A DNA stretch of 53,918 nt from Candidatus Margulisiibacteriota bacterium (GTDB lineage Bacteria > Margulisbacteria > Riflemargulisbacteria > GWF2-35-9): the NCBI GenBank assembly GCA_028715625.1, contig JAQURL010000008.1, forward strand, positions 1 through 53,918. Reading direction: 5' to 3'. The notes under the pieces are model-generated. The model saw only the letters and a list, made by a program, of their open reading frames with translations, searched no databases and was not told the DNA's origin. Each line of letters begins with the position of its first letter. Within the stretch, counting starts at the first letter, position 1. Positions 17,020 to 25,804 of the stretch are shown in pieces. Made by a program: the position numbers and the translations under genes.

Positions 17020-18702
17020 TTAACGATTTGAAGTAATTACTATCACATCTTCTGTTAAACGCTTATCGGGAGGTAATTGCTTGTAGCGTAAAACCTGCTG
17101 AGCAATATTCTTAAAAACTGGGACAGCCGTCATTGAAGCGAATTTATTTGTTTGGGGATCGGTTATCACAACGAGCATAATATAAGCTGGTCTGGAAATT
17201 GGAAAAATCCCTAAGAATGAATTATTATAACTGCCAGGCAAATATGCATTATTTTCCTGAACAAAACGCCGGGCTGTACCTGTTTTGCCGCCGATTGAGA
17301 ACCCTTTGATCCGGGTTAATGTGCCGGTACCTTCCTCAACCACCCCATGCATCATATCGAGCATTTGTTTAGCTGTCCTTGATGAAAAAATCCGTTTGGA
17401 TTTTTTGGGATGATGATGCTTGTCAATAATTATATAAGGTTGAACCATATAACCTTCATTGCCGAAAACTGAAGCTGCTTTGATCAGTTGAATAGGAGTT
17501 ACCGCAATGCTATATCCGAATGAAATGCGACTCAAGTCAACCTGCGACCAATTCGTATATGGATTTAAAATTCCTGAATTTTCTCCGGGAATATTCATCT
17601 GGGAAACCTTGCCAAATTCCAGCAGTGATAGATACTTATAAAGCTTATCGCGGCCCAGCATCAATCCTATTTTAGCAGCGCCAACATTTAGTGATTTCTC
17701 AATAATTTCCGTAACACTTTTACTGGAAGCCTCTTCTTTATGGGCTTCTTCAATGATTGTACCATTCACTACCAGCTTTTCTGGGATATAAATTAATTGA
17801 GAAATATTAATTACTTTTTCTTCCAATGCTGCTGCTACAGTGAAAAGTTTCATAACACTGCCCGGCTCAATAGCCATGGCGATGGCGTTATTCTGAAAGT
17901 ACTGCGGATTATATTCTGAATAATGATTCGGATCGAAATAGGGATAATTGGCCATCCCTAAAATTTCACCGGTTTTAATGTCCATCATAATCGCAACCGC
18001 TGATTTTGCCTGGAATGTTTCTACTGCTTTCTGCAGTTCGTTTTCCATCATGAATTGAATGTTCTTGTCGATTGTTAACTGTAATTTTTTGCCGTTTTTT
18101 GCCGGATAAATTTTCTGATTATAACTGTAAATAAATTTCCCGGATGGGTCACTTTCCATAATCATCGAACCCGGTGAGCCTTTTAAAATATTATTGTAAT
18201 AGTGCTCCAGACCGCTGGCTCCATCATCATCAATATTTACAAATCCCAGCAACTGCGCAGCGTTAAATTTACCAGGGTATGCCCTTTTGGTATCAGGTAA
18301 AAAATAAATTCCGGTTATATCAATTTTATCTTTAATTTCCTGCGGGACTTTACGCTTTACCCAGACAAAACGTCTGCTGGTATCCCAGATTTGGGGGTTA
18401 CTTACATTCAGATATTCGGAAATGGCAGCCGCGGCTTTTTGCTTATCCCTGATAAGAAAGGGGTCAGCGTATACGGAATATGCTTTTACAGAGGTGGCCA
18501 ATAATTGACCGTTGCGATCTATTATATCTCCCCTTACAGGATTTAGTTTAATGATCCTCTCCTGCTGGTCACGGGATTTTTTTTTGTAAAACTCATGTTT
18601 GATGACCTGCAGATAAAATAACCGCAGTATAATAATAAAAAATAAACTTGCTATTAATAAAAAAACCAGCCAAATCTTATAGTTGTATTTATTCGTAGAC
18701 AT
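17020..18702 (-). CDS. ftsI: Septal penicillin-binding protein FtsI (PBP3 type)
   Basis: 560 residues, a class B transpeptidase that crosslinks septal peptidoglycan. One N-terminal transmembrane helix (about 10-30), a dimerisation domain with RGDIIDRNGQLLA (57-69), and a transpeptidase domain with SxxK at Ser282-Lys285 (EPGSVMK), SLN at 337-339 and KTG at 473-475. No PASTA repeats, so it is FtsI-like rather than SpoVD-like. The start overlaps ftsL by 14 nt. The order rsmH-ftsL-ftsI is canonical. Confidence 0.95.
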   Translation of the reverse strand: MSTNKYNYKIWLVFLLIASLFFIIILRLFYLQVIKHEFYKKKSRDQQERIIKLNPVRGDIIDRNGQLLATSVKAYSVYADPFLIRDKQKAAAAISEYLNVSNPQIWDTSRRFVWVKRKVPQEIKDKIDITGIYFLPDTKRAYPGKFNAAQLLGFVNIDDDGASGLEHYYNNILKGSPGSMIMESDPSGKFIYSYNQKIYPAKNGKKLQLTIDKNIQFMMENELQKAVETFQAKSAVAIMMDIKTGEILGMANYPYFDPNHYSEYNPQYFQNNAIAMAIEPGSVMKLFTVAAALEEKVINISQLIYIPEKLVVNGTIIEEAHKEEASSKSVTEIIEKSLNVGAAKIGLMLGRDKLYKYLSLLEFGKVSQMNIPGENSGILNPYTNWSQVDLSRISFGYSIAVTPIQLIKAASVFGNEGYMVQPYIIIDKHHHPKKSKRIFSSRTAKQMLDMMHGVVEEGTGTLTRIKGFSIGGKTGTARRFVQENNAYLPGSYNNSFLGIFPISRPAYIMLVVITDPQTNKFASMTAVPVFKNIAQQVLRYKQLPPDKRLTEDVIVITSNR

Positions 18703-18955
18703 AAATCACTTTTTCAGGGAATCCCATCTCCAGAGTTTGGGTAGCGTATTTATAAACCTCATTCAAATCGTTATCTGAGGACAACTTGATTGACAACTCG
18801 TAGTTGGTATCTTTAAGGTGTTTAAGCTCGCTATTCAATGATTGTCTCGTGTAGTCAAGCTTATAATTGATACTAAGCTGTAGCAAAGCTACAAACATAA
18901 AAACTATTATTGAAATAATAATAAAAACCAATCTTCTGCTTAAGTTATATTCCAT
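18689..18955 (-). CDS. ftsL: Cell division protein FtsL-like
   Basis: 88 residues: short basic N-terminus (MEYNLSRR), one membrane helix (about 9-30), and a coiled-coil-like periplasmic segment (LNSELKHLKDTNYELSIKL) with a short tail. FtsL proteins are scarcely conserved in sequence; the identification rests on size, topology and position between rsmH and ftsI with overlaps on both sides (16 nt and 14 nt). Partner of FtsQ and FtsB in the divisome. Confidence 0.8.
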   Translation of the reverse strand: MEYNLSRRLVFIIISIIVFMFVALLQLSINYKLDYTRQSLNSELKHLKDTNYELSIKLSSDNDLNEVYKYATQTLEMGFPEKVIYVYE

Positions 18956-19842
18956 TTTTCTATAGCCCTTAATTTGGCACTTCTGGCCCTGGGATTAATT
19001 TTAACCTCATCTTCAGTAGCAATAACTACTTTTTTATTTAATTTTACGATATGAAAAGGATTTTCAGAAGCGGTAAATTTATTAAAGGTTTGTTTTACAA
19101 TCCGGTCTTCCAAAGAGTGAAAAGTTAACACCACTATCCTGCCCAGATGCGGCAAATCGTTAAGCATAGCAGTCAATGTGTCTTCTAAAATATCCAGTTC
19201 GTTGTTAACTTTGATACGTAGGGCCTGAAATACTCGCTTCACCGCGGTCATTTTTCTCTCAAAAGAACCATGTATTGAACTTTTAATAATTTCCAGCAGC
19301 TCTGAAGTCTTCGTAAAATGTTTTTCTTTACGTTTGGAGACAATGGACTTTGCCAGAAACCTGCTTTTGGGTTCTTCACCGTATTTATAGATGATGTCTG
19401 CGATATCATTTTCCGTAAAAGAATTAAGAATTTGAGCTGCAGTAAGCTGATTGCGAATGCGATCCATTCTCATATCCAGCGGACCTTCCGCCTTATAAGA
19501 AAAGCCCCTCTCCGCGTTATCTATCTGCATACTGGATATACCCAGATCCAAAATGACCTTGTTAAATGAATAATTTATCCCGTTTTCCTCAAGTAACCGG
19601 CGATAATTTGAAAAATTACCGTTTAAACAAATCAGTTTTTTAGAATTTATCTTGTTCTTTACAAGTTTAATAGCATCTATATCCTGATCTATGCCTATTA
19701 TTTTTTCAACTTCAGGATAATGGTTTAACAAAAAATCAGTATATCCCCCCGCGCCTAAAGTTGCGTCAAGCACTATATCTTTTTTGGCAGGTGCTAGAAA
19801 ACGCATTACTTCGTCCAACATAACTGGGATGTGATCGGCCAT
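18940..19842 (-). CDS. rsmH: 16S rRNA (cytosine(1402)-N4)-methyltransferase RsmH
   Basis: 300 residues. Opens with HIPVMLDEVMRFL and the SAM site VLDATLGAGGYTDFLL. Further family motifs are VILDLGISSMQIDNAERGFS, GPLDMRMD, and the C-terminal LTFHSLEDRIVKQ with NPRARSAKLRAIEK. Formerly called MraW. It is the usual first gene of the dcw block, although mraZ is absent here and an unknown gene precedes it by 6 nt. Confidence 0.97.
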   Translation of the reverse strand: MADHIPVMLDEVMRFLAPAKKDIVLDATLGAGGYTDFLLNHYPEVEKIIGIDQDIDAIKLVKNKINSKKLICLNGNFSNYRRLLEENGINYSFNKVILDLGISSMQIDNAERGFSYKAEGPLDMRMDRIRNQLTAAQILNSFTENDIADIIYKYGEEPKSRFLAKSIVSKRKEKHFTKTSELLEIIKSSIHGSFERKMTAVKRVFQALRIKVNNELDILEDTLTAMLNDLPHLGRIVVLTFHSLEDRIVKQTFNKFTASENPFHIVKLNKKVVIATEDEVKINPRARSAKLRAIEKWNIT

Positions 19843-19848
19843 GTTTAA

Positions 19849-20514
19849 TTATTTATCCTGTTTTAAAAACTTCAGATAGGCGTTAATTCCGGCTTGCAAG
19901 GTAGGAAAATACTGATGATGAGTATAAAAAAATAAAAGAAGAGTAAACAAGTTGCATTTCATGGAAAAAATTATACTGTGCTCTGTTAGATTGGGATTGG
20001 TTACTATATGCACCATCTTGATTTTTTCTTTTTTTACAAATTTGCGCATACCAAAAAAAACCAGAGCAGCTCTGAGAAACTCGGAAAATTCAATTTCATC
20101 CGGATTTACCTCCCACCAGTTTTTATCATCCAGCAGGTTCAACGCCAGTTTTTGTGATAATATATGATCTTTTTGTACATCTTCCTCGAAAAAAATCCTT
20201 GGTATGATTACGGGCATAGATTCGGTATACAAAACCACAAATTCACCTTGATCTTTAGGTAACAATTGCGGGTCCAAAATATGATTATCCAGCCCGAAAT
20301 ATATTTTTTTCAGATTACTGGCTTCCCGCTTGATTTTTTCCATTAGATGCTGAGGTATTTTCAGCCCGTTTTGCAAGATCCTGGTCAGGATCATATTATG
20401 ACTGAGGAACAGCTTATCCATATGTGAATTAAAAGACTGCTGGTTGCTCTGTTCTGATTTCTGAATTTCCCTGTGCGGCTGAGCCTGCTGAAAACCTATT
20501 TGATCAATGCTCAT
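19849..20514 (-). CDS. Unknown protein between fliJ-like gene and rsmH
   Basis: 221 residues from ATG at 20512-20514 (MSIDQIGFQQAQ), with AGGAAAG 6 nt upstream; a 16-residue longer reading from 20562 lacks a ribosome site. A Gln/Ser-rich N-terminal stretch (about 8-35) is followed by a mixed alpha/beta body and a hydrophobic C-terminal helix region (TLLLFFYTHHQYF). No family recognised. It overlaps the FliJ-like gene by 11 nt, so a flagellar export or hook-related role is thinkable from context, but no FliK or FliH signature is visible. Confidence 0.65.
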   Translation of the reverse strand: MSIDQIGFQQAQPHREIQKSEQSNQQSFNSHMDKLFLSHNMILTRILQNGLKIPQHLMEKIKREASNLKKIYFGLDNHILDPQLLPKDQGEFVVLYTESMPVIIPRIFFEEDVQKDHILSQKLALNLLDDKNWWEVNPDEIEFSEFLRAALVFFGMRKFVKKEKIKMVHIVTNPNLTEHSIIFSMKCNLFTLLLFFYTHHQYFPTLQAGINAYLKFLKQDK

Positions 20515-20992
20515 TTTTTTCTTTCCTGCTCTGTATAAAAAATCTGGAAGTGGAAATGTCATCCAAAAATTTTACATCTTCTTTTTCCATTATTTTTTTC
20601 CAGAGCTTGCGTTTTTTATCTTTGTCTTTTTCCAGAATTTTTTTGTCTCGCATGGCTTTAAGTAATTTTTTCTCTTCTTCTTTTTTCTTGTCTTCAGCCT
20701 GCTGTGTTGCTATTACCTGTTCGTCGTGCCTAATTTTCAATACATCAAGTTGATGTTTGCGTAAAAAAACTTCGCTTAAATCAATCGGTTTTTTCCCGGA
20801 ATACATTTCCAGTATTTTGCTATGCTCTTCGGCTTGATCTGCTTCAATCTTCCTTTGTTTCTCCTGTTCTTCCAACAATTTCTTGGTGGCCTTGTTTACT
20901 TCTTCTTTTTGCAGTATTTCTTTAATTTCACGCACCCGCAGCACTGTAGAAAGGTTATATTTAAATCTTTTACTTTTTTTTACTTTGGCCAT
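20504..20992 (-). CDS. fliJ: FliJ-like flagellar export coiled-coil protein
   Basis: 162 residues, almost entirely Lys/Glu-rich coiled coil. The N-terminal FKYNLSTVLRVREIKE matches the conserved opening of FliJ, the central stalk that couples the FliI ATPase to the flagellar export gate. Length is close to the usual ~145. No other flagellar genes are in the window, so this copy is detached from the usual fliI-fliJ neighbourhood. A generic coiled-coil protein cannot be excluded. It opens the operon leading into rsmH. Confidence 0.65.
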   Translation of the reverse strand: MAKVKKSKRFKYNLSTVLRVREIKEILQKEEVNKATKKLLEEQEKQRKIEADQAEEHSKILEMYSGKKPIDLSEVFLRKHQLDVLKIRHDEQVIATQQAEDKKKEEEKKLLKAMRDKKILEKDKDKKRKLWKKIMEKEDVKFLDDISTSRFFIQSRKEKNEH

Positions 20993-21054
20993 GGTTATCT
21001 ATATAACCATTATATCCAGAATTAAGGAATTACAAAGAGCAGGCTGTTTATTCG

Positions 21055-22776
21055 CTATATCTTTTCCCGTTTCAAAGCAAGAGCTTTTTCATATTCTTTA
21101 AGAAGAAATTCTTTTTTTACTCCGGTTTCAACAAAATCCCAGGGTAATGGTTTTTTTATAGCTTTTTCAGTTAAGTACCCTTCCAGCTTCAAACCGCACT
21201 GCTCAATAGCTTTTTGCCAGGCGTCAAAACGAAAATGATCATACCAGGCGTCAAAAAACGCTCCGTTTTTATAAGCTTGCTCAATTAATTCTCCTGTTTC
21301 TTCGTCTCCTCTGCTCAATAGTCCTTCGATCTGGCTTACCTGTGGGTCTGTCCAGCGTAATTCCAGTTGATGATGACGCAATTGAGCTTTAAGAAAATTC
21401 AATTTCCTGGTTATTTCTGGAATTGACTCCTGTCCTGCCCACTGAAAAGGTGTAAAAGGTTTAGGGACGAAGTTGGAAACATTAACCACAACTTTATTAT
21501 GCGCCGGTTTAATCTCCCGAATTATTCTAAAGCTCAAATTTACAATATCTTCCACATCCTGATCAGTTTCTCCGGGTAAACCGATCATGAAGTACAACTT
21601 GATGCTTTTTCCGCTGTTTTGGGCGGCGATTTTGGCAGTAGAAATAATTTCATCTTCACTCAGATCCTTATTAATAACATCCCTGAGAAATTGACTACCG
21701 GCCTCCGGCGCCAGAGTTACACCTGATTGCCTGACTTTATTGATCATCAAAGAAACATCATTGGAAAATGTATCCATACGTAAAGAAGGCAGGCTTAAAG
21801 ATACCTGTTTCTCCTTGCATAACGGCTCCAGTTCTTCTAATAATTGTTTAATGTATGGATAATCAGAAGAACTTAAAGAAGAAAGAGATATTTCGTCATA
21901 ACCGGTATTCATTATGATATTTTTAACCTGTTTGATTAATTTTTCCTTGGGTTTAATCCTCACTGGCTTATTGATATACGAAGCCTGACAAAATCGGCAT
22001 TTTCTAGGACAACCGCGCATTATCTCAATACTGAAACGATTATGTACAGTCTTCAACAGAGGTATCAATGGTTTTTCCAGATAAGATTCGTCAGCGAAAT
22101 CTTTGTAAATATGACGAAATACTTTCTTTTCTTCATTTAATAAAGGTACGAAAATGTAATCAAGATTGTTTAATTCGGATAAAATCTCAATTTTAGTTAT
22201 AACTTTCTTATATTTGAAGTAGTGAATCTTGTCACAGATTTCTTTGAACACCTCCTCACCGTCACCCAGTACAAAAAAATCCATAAAAATACTCATAGGT
22301 AAAGGATTCATTACACCACCACCACCGGCAAATATTAAAGGCCACTGCTCGTTATCCAACCGATCCTTGCTGCGGCGCGGTATTCTGGCCAGGTCTAAGG
22401 CCAGCAGCGCATTGGTAAAACTAAGCTCTGTAGAAAAAGAAACAGCCAGGGCATCAAAATTTGCCAAGGGCTTCTGACTTTCCAGGGAAAATAAAGGGAC
22501 TTCATTATCCTTTAATAAAGTAATCATATCCAGATCTGGAATAAAGGCTCTTTCCAGTGAATGTTTGGTGTATGAATTAATGAGAGTATAAAACAAATTC
22601 ACAGCCAGATTGCTCATGCCGACTTCATATTTATCCGGATACAACAAGCAAATTTTAGCTTTGGAGGTACTCCATTGCTTCCTCTGCATATAGATTTCGT
22701 TGCCCAGATATTGAATGGGTTTGGTAACTATTAATAAATTTTTCTTTAAAAAACTTTGGATGCCGGGATTTTGCAT
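21055..22776 (-). CDS. Radical SAM protein of the TIGR03960 type
   Basis: 573 residues. N-terminal region resembling a B12-binding fold (KICLLYPDKYEVGMSNLAVN; FAGGGGVMNPLPMSIFMDFF), followed by a radical SAM domain with the 4Fe-4S motif Cys256-x3-Cys260-x2-Cys263 (MRGCPRKCRFCQASY). The spacing and flanking sequence fit the TIGR03960 family of unknown substrate. Many members are fused or adjacent to a DUF2344 (TIGR03936) protein and to Rne/Rng-type RNase genes next to rplU-rpmA; neither partner is present here. The ATG follows an extended -10 by 9 nt. Confidence 0.85.
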   Translation of the reverse strand: MQNPGIQSFLKKNLLIVTKPIQYLGNEIYMQRKQWSTSKAKICLLYPDKYEVGMSNLAVNLFYTLINSYTKHSLERAFIPDLDMITLLKDNEVPLFSLESQKPLANFDALAVSFSTELSFTNALLALDLARIPRRSKDRLDNEQWPLIFAGGGGVMNPLPMSIFMDFFVLGDGEEVFKEICDKIHYFKYKKVITKIEILSELNNLDYIFVPLLNEEKKVFRHIYKDFADESYLEKPLIPLLKTVHNRFSIEIMRGCPRKCRFCQASYINKPVRIKPKEKLIKQVKNIIMNTGYDEISLSSLSSSDYPYIKQLLEELEPLCKEKQVSLSLPSLRMDTFSNDVSLMINKVRQSGVTLAPEAGSQFLRDVINKDLSEDEIISTAKIAAQNSGKSIKLYFMIGLPGETDQDVEDIVNLSFRIIREIKPAHNKVVVNVSNFVPKPFTPFQWAGQESIPEITRKLNFLKAQLRHHQLELRWTDPQVSQIEGLLSRGDEETGELIEQAYKNGAFFDAWYDHFRFDAWQKAIEQCGLKLEGYLTEKAIKKPLPWDFVETGVKKEFLLKEYEKALALKREKI

Positions 22777-22785
22777 AGGAAAACA

Positions 22786-22794
22786 ATATTAGCA
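22786..22794 (-). promoter_or_regulatory. Extended -10 promoter of the radical SAM gene
   Basis: Minus strand TGCTAATAT, ending 9 nt before the ATG at 22776. No clear -35 and no Shine-Dalgarno between it and the start codon. It implies a leader of 2-3 nt. Confidence 0.45.
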
Positions 22795-22864
22795 TAAATA
22801 CTGAAAACATTCGATGCGACAATGCAATTCAGGTTAATATTATTTATATTTACGACCCAATCAG

Positions 22865-24886
22865 TTAATCAAACTTTATACGTGTCAAACGACCCATATT
22901 GAAATCCGGCTCAGCGCCATTGTCTATCTGTGCCCAGGTTAACAATCCCTGGTTCAATCCAACAGTGTAAGGTATTTTATAAGCTACCTGTCCTTCATGC
23001 TGTATGGAGCCTGGACTGCGTGAAGAATTGCCGTCAGCCCATGTCTCCCTATTCTGGGCAAAAATGTTGAAAGCAGGAGAATCCAGATCCACTAAAGCTT
23101 TTTCAATGACAGATGTTTCTTTGCCTTTTCTGACTTCTGTATGTATAAGACTGGAAAGCGGAATACCCAGAGGCTTACCTCCTGATAAAAGGTCGGTCAC
23201 AGAAGCCATGTAGCCAGTATGGCTATTCAAAACCAGCGAACCTGCTGTCAACCCCAGTATAAAGGAATAATTGGCATCAAATCTGGCGGGAGCCCCGCAT
23301 CTGGTTTCGTATCCGACAAATTTATCCTGTGGATCGAACTTGGAATCTATAAATTTTTTCATTTCTTTTTCAGAAAAACCCAACATATTTGCAAGATCAT
23401 ATTTTTCCGGCTGAGCTTGCATATCCTTAATCTTTTTTAGGACTAATTTCATTAATAGTTTTTCCGTAGGTATCTGAGAAACTTTCAGGTTACCATGATC
23501 ATCCCTGTCCAATAACATCGCGTCCACAATATCATCAGGAAAAGTACGGAATAAGTCAGCTGAATTCGATGATATTTCCGGAGAAGTACAAATGAAATTC
23601 TTTTTCTCGGCAATCGTCATGGTCGCTTGTTCCAGAAAAAATTCTATATCTTCATCTCTATAATCCTTAAGTTCAGGTACAGCCTCTTTTAAAACAGTTG
23701 TTAAAATCTTCATGTCTGCTGAAAGAGCATTAATTTTACCGAACTCATTCCAATCAGTTTCTTCCTTTTTATTAATTAGTTTCTTCCCGAGTAATATGTT
23801 TTTTATTTCCACATGTTTTCCCGACAATTTATTCAGTTCACTGATCAATTTTTTTACTTCAGGTATAAACTCGATAACTCCCTCAGGAATAATCGCAACA
23901 CCATAATTTTTTTCTTTAGCCATTCTTCCGGCAATAATATTGGACATGTAACTTACGACATCATCCATGGACATTTTTTTCTTGCCTATCTCTTCTGAAA
24001 TTAAAGTAATATGAGGTCTTGTCTGCAAAGCAACCTCTAGGGTTAAATGCGAGGCGCTTCTACCCATAAGCTTTACAAAAAACCAATATTTTTTCTGAGA
24101 CGCGCGATCTGTCAGCAAATTACCTACGAGTTTCGCCATTACTCTGGCAGCTGTATAAAAACCAAATGATATAGGCAACAAACTGTTTCCTTTATCATTT
24201 ATTTGCAAGTCGCCATCAATAGTTTTAGGGACACCGATTACAGTGCAGCCTTTATTCAGATTACCTTTTTTGTATTCTCCAGTCAGATACTCGGCAAGTT
24301 CAGCTGCATTAGTATTAGAATCATCTCCTCCGACTACGACTATTCCATCCAAACCTAATTTTTTTACTGTATTTTTTACACTTTCAAATTTTTCCGGTTT
24401 ATCAATTTTAGTTCTGCCAGTCCCCAAAAAATCAAAGCCACCAGTATTTAACAGCAATTCCATGTTATCGGCAGTAACCTTAAAGGCATTTCCTTTTATC
24501 AAACCATCAGGACCATTAGTGAGACCGTAAAGCGTATTACCTTTAAGTACTTTGAATAAACCTCCTAAAACATTATTTCCACCTGATGCAGGCCCACCAG
24601 AAAAAATAACCCCGACTTTTTTACCGGTAATGTTTGCAGTTTGCGCTTTTTCTCCTTCCAAAGCTTCTGTTTGCAGGTTGGGAAATTTTGTAGCAACTAC
24701 TTCCGCCGATTTTATTGTCATTGCCTGATCTGTTTTTACGAAATTTATAGGAATAATTTCTCCTGACTCATCAAAAAAAATTTCAGGAACTGCCAGTGGT
24801 AAAGTTCTCAATAGAGAATCTATCGGTGCGCTCCGTTTTGCGTCGACATATCCGTTCGGTATCGCTGCTATTATCTTTTTATTCAT
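22865..24886 (-). CDS. pfp: Pyrophosphate-dependent 6-phosphofructokinase (long type)
   Basis: 673 residues from ATG at 24884-24886, with AGGAGGAAAG directly upstream; a start 7 codons earlier is less likely. Motifs: FSGGPASGG (95-103), GGDDSNT (186-192), PKTIDGDLQ (220-228) and LMGRSASHLTLEVALQ. The Asp after GGD (Asp189) and the Lys in PKTID (Lys221) are the two determinants of pyrophosphate rather than ATP use. The long form belongs to the clade that includes plant, spirochaete and chlamydial PFPs. It phosphorylates fructose 6-phosphate reversibly with PPi and so saves ATP in fermentative glycolysis. The start overlaps the previous unknown gene by 8 nt. Confidence 0.93.
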   Translation of the reverse strand: MNKKIIAAIPNGYVDAKRSAPIDSLLRTLPLAVPEIFFDESGEIIPINFVKTDQAMTIKSAEVVATKFPNLQTEALEGEKAQTANITGKKVGVIFSGGPASGGNNVLGGLFKVLKGNTLYGLTNGPDGLIKGNAFKVTADNMELLLNTGGFDFLGTGRTKIDKPEKFESVKNTVKKLGLDGIVVVGGDDSNTNAAELAEYLTGEYKKGNLNKGCTVIGVPKTIDGDLQINDKGNSLLPISFGFYTAARVMAKLVGNLLTDRASQKKYWFFVKLMGRSASHLTLEVALQTRPHITLISEEIGKKKMSMDDVVSYMSNIIAGRMAKEKNYGVAIIPEGVIEFIPEVKKLISELNKLSGKHVEIKNILLGKKLINKKEETDWNEFGKINALSADMKILTTVLKEAVPELKDYRDEDIEFFLEQATMTIAEKKNFICTSPEISSNSADLFRTFPDDIVDAMLLDRDDHGNLKVSQIPTEKLLMKLVLKKIKDMQAQPEKYDLANMLGFSEKEMKKFIDSKFDPQDKFVGYETRCGAPARFDANYSFILGLTAGSLVLNSHTGYMASVTDLLSGGKPLGIPLSSLIHTEVRKGKETSVIEKALVDLDSPAFNIFAQNRETWADGNSSRSPGSIQHEGQVAYKIPYTVGLNQGLLTWAQIDNGAEPDFNMGRLTRIKFD

Positions 24887-25634
24887 TTTTCTTTCCTCCT
24901 GATTCATTTGTTATTAGGTTTAAAAATCTTAAATTTGTAAAATGATTTCCCATGCGCACACGTGGACAACTTGAAACACCTGCAAATTCCGGATATACTC
25001 TCTCCTCCTTAGGAATCCATAAGAGCATGGGAATTAGCATATATCTTTCTTTCAGGCTGCGCAGTTCCAGTTCACGCATCTGATGATCCGGGATGTAAGC
25101 CATTAGAGACAATGCTTTATCATTTTCCATAACAACATAAACATCAGCGCTTTTCGCGTCTTCTATATTAGTTTCTTCATCTAAATCATTTAGAATATTT
25201 ATGCTCATCTTATATAAATTGGGGGTAATCTGTTTAAATCCATCCTCTAACAGCCTTGCTAATAAACTTGTTCCTATCAAATTGACTTCTTTCTGAAAGG
25301 GTTCCAGATAACTGGCTTTGACTCCATATCCGAAATACTCAAGCGCAGTTGACGGACCATAACTTATTTCCAGCACAAAATCATCGGGTCTGGCCGCAAG
25401 ATTCACTCTTTTCAGTAATTCCGGCTTATAAGTGATTCCTGAAATATTATAAGCAAGATCAAAATATTTCTTAAATCCGCCGTTATCCTCAAGTTGAACT
25501 ATCTGAAAACCGTTCTTAAAAAAATTAAGCTCGCCCAGACGTTCGTAGCCATGCCTAAGAAAAGCTGCCTGTAATTCCGGAAACGGTAAACTATATATAA
25601 TCTTATTTTTTTGAGCTACTATCTTACAAAACAT
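24879..25634 (-). CDS. Unknown protein coupled to the PPi-phosphofructokinase
   Basis: 251 residues, soluble, mixed alpha/beta, with no signal peptide or catalytic motif I can name. It begins MFCKIVAQKNKIIYSLPFPE from ATG 25632-25634 (a TTG one codon earlier is possible) and ends in a basic tail (NESGGKKNE) that overlaps the PFK start by 8 nt. The tight coupling suggests a function linked to sugar phosphate metabolism or its control, but nothing in the sequence proves it. Confidence 0.7.
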   Translation of the reverse strand: MFCKIVAQKNKIIYSLPFPELQAAFLRHGYERLGELNFFKNGFQIVQLEDNGGFKKYFDLAYNISGITYKPELLKRVNLAARPDDFVLEISYGPSTALEYFGYGVKASYLEPFQKEVNLIGTSLLARLLEDGFKQITPNLYKMSINILNDLDEETNIEDAKSADVYVVMENDKALSLMAYIPDHQMRELELRSLKERYMLIPMLLWIPKEERVYPEFAGVSSCPRVRMGNHFTNLRFLNLITNESGGKKNE

Positions 25635-25711
25635 CAACCGATTTTTTACCCTTCTTTTTTATATCCACATAAATATCGTGTGAAAAATAAAAAAGTTGCA
25701 GGGAATTTTCG

Positions 25712-25803
25712 CCTCATCCCCCTTTGACAAACTATGATGATTAAGTGACTTTTCAACTATTCCCCCTTCTCCACTAGCGGAGAAGGGGGCCAGGGGGATG
25801 AGG
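25712..25803 (+). repeat. Small palindromic repeat element, copy 1
   Basis: 92 bp bounded by perfect 11 bp inverted ends CCTCATCCCCC (25712-25722)/GGGGGATGAGG (25793-25803). Inside is a second stem CCCCCTTCTCC (25762-25772)/GGAGAAGGGGG (25779-25789) with loop ACTAGC. The right half is nearly identical to the copy at 45143-45232, while about 30 bp of the left interior is unrelated. It ends 1 nt from the comFC stop codon. No coding potential; REP- or MITE-like. Confidence 0.85.
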
Positions 25804-25804
25804 T

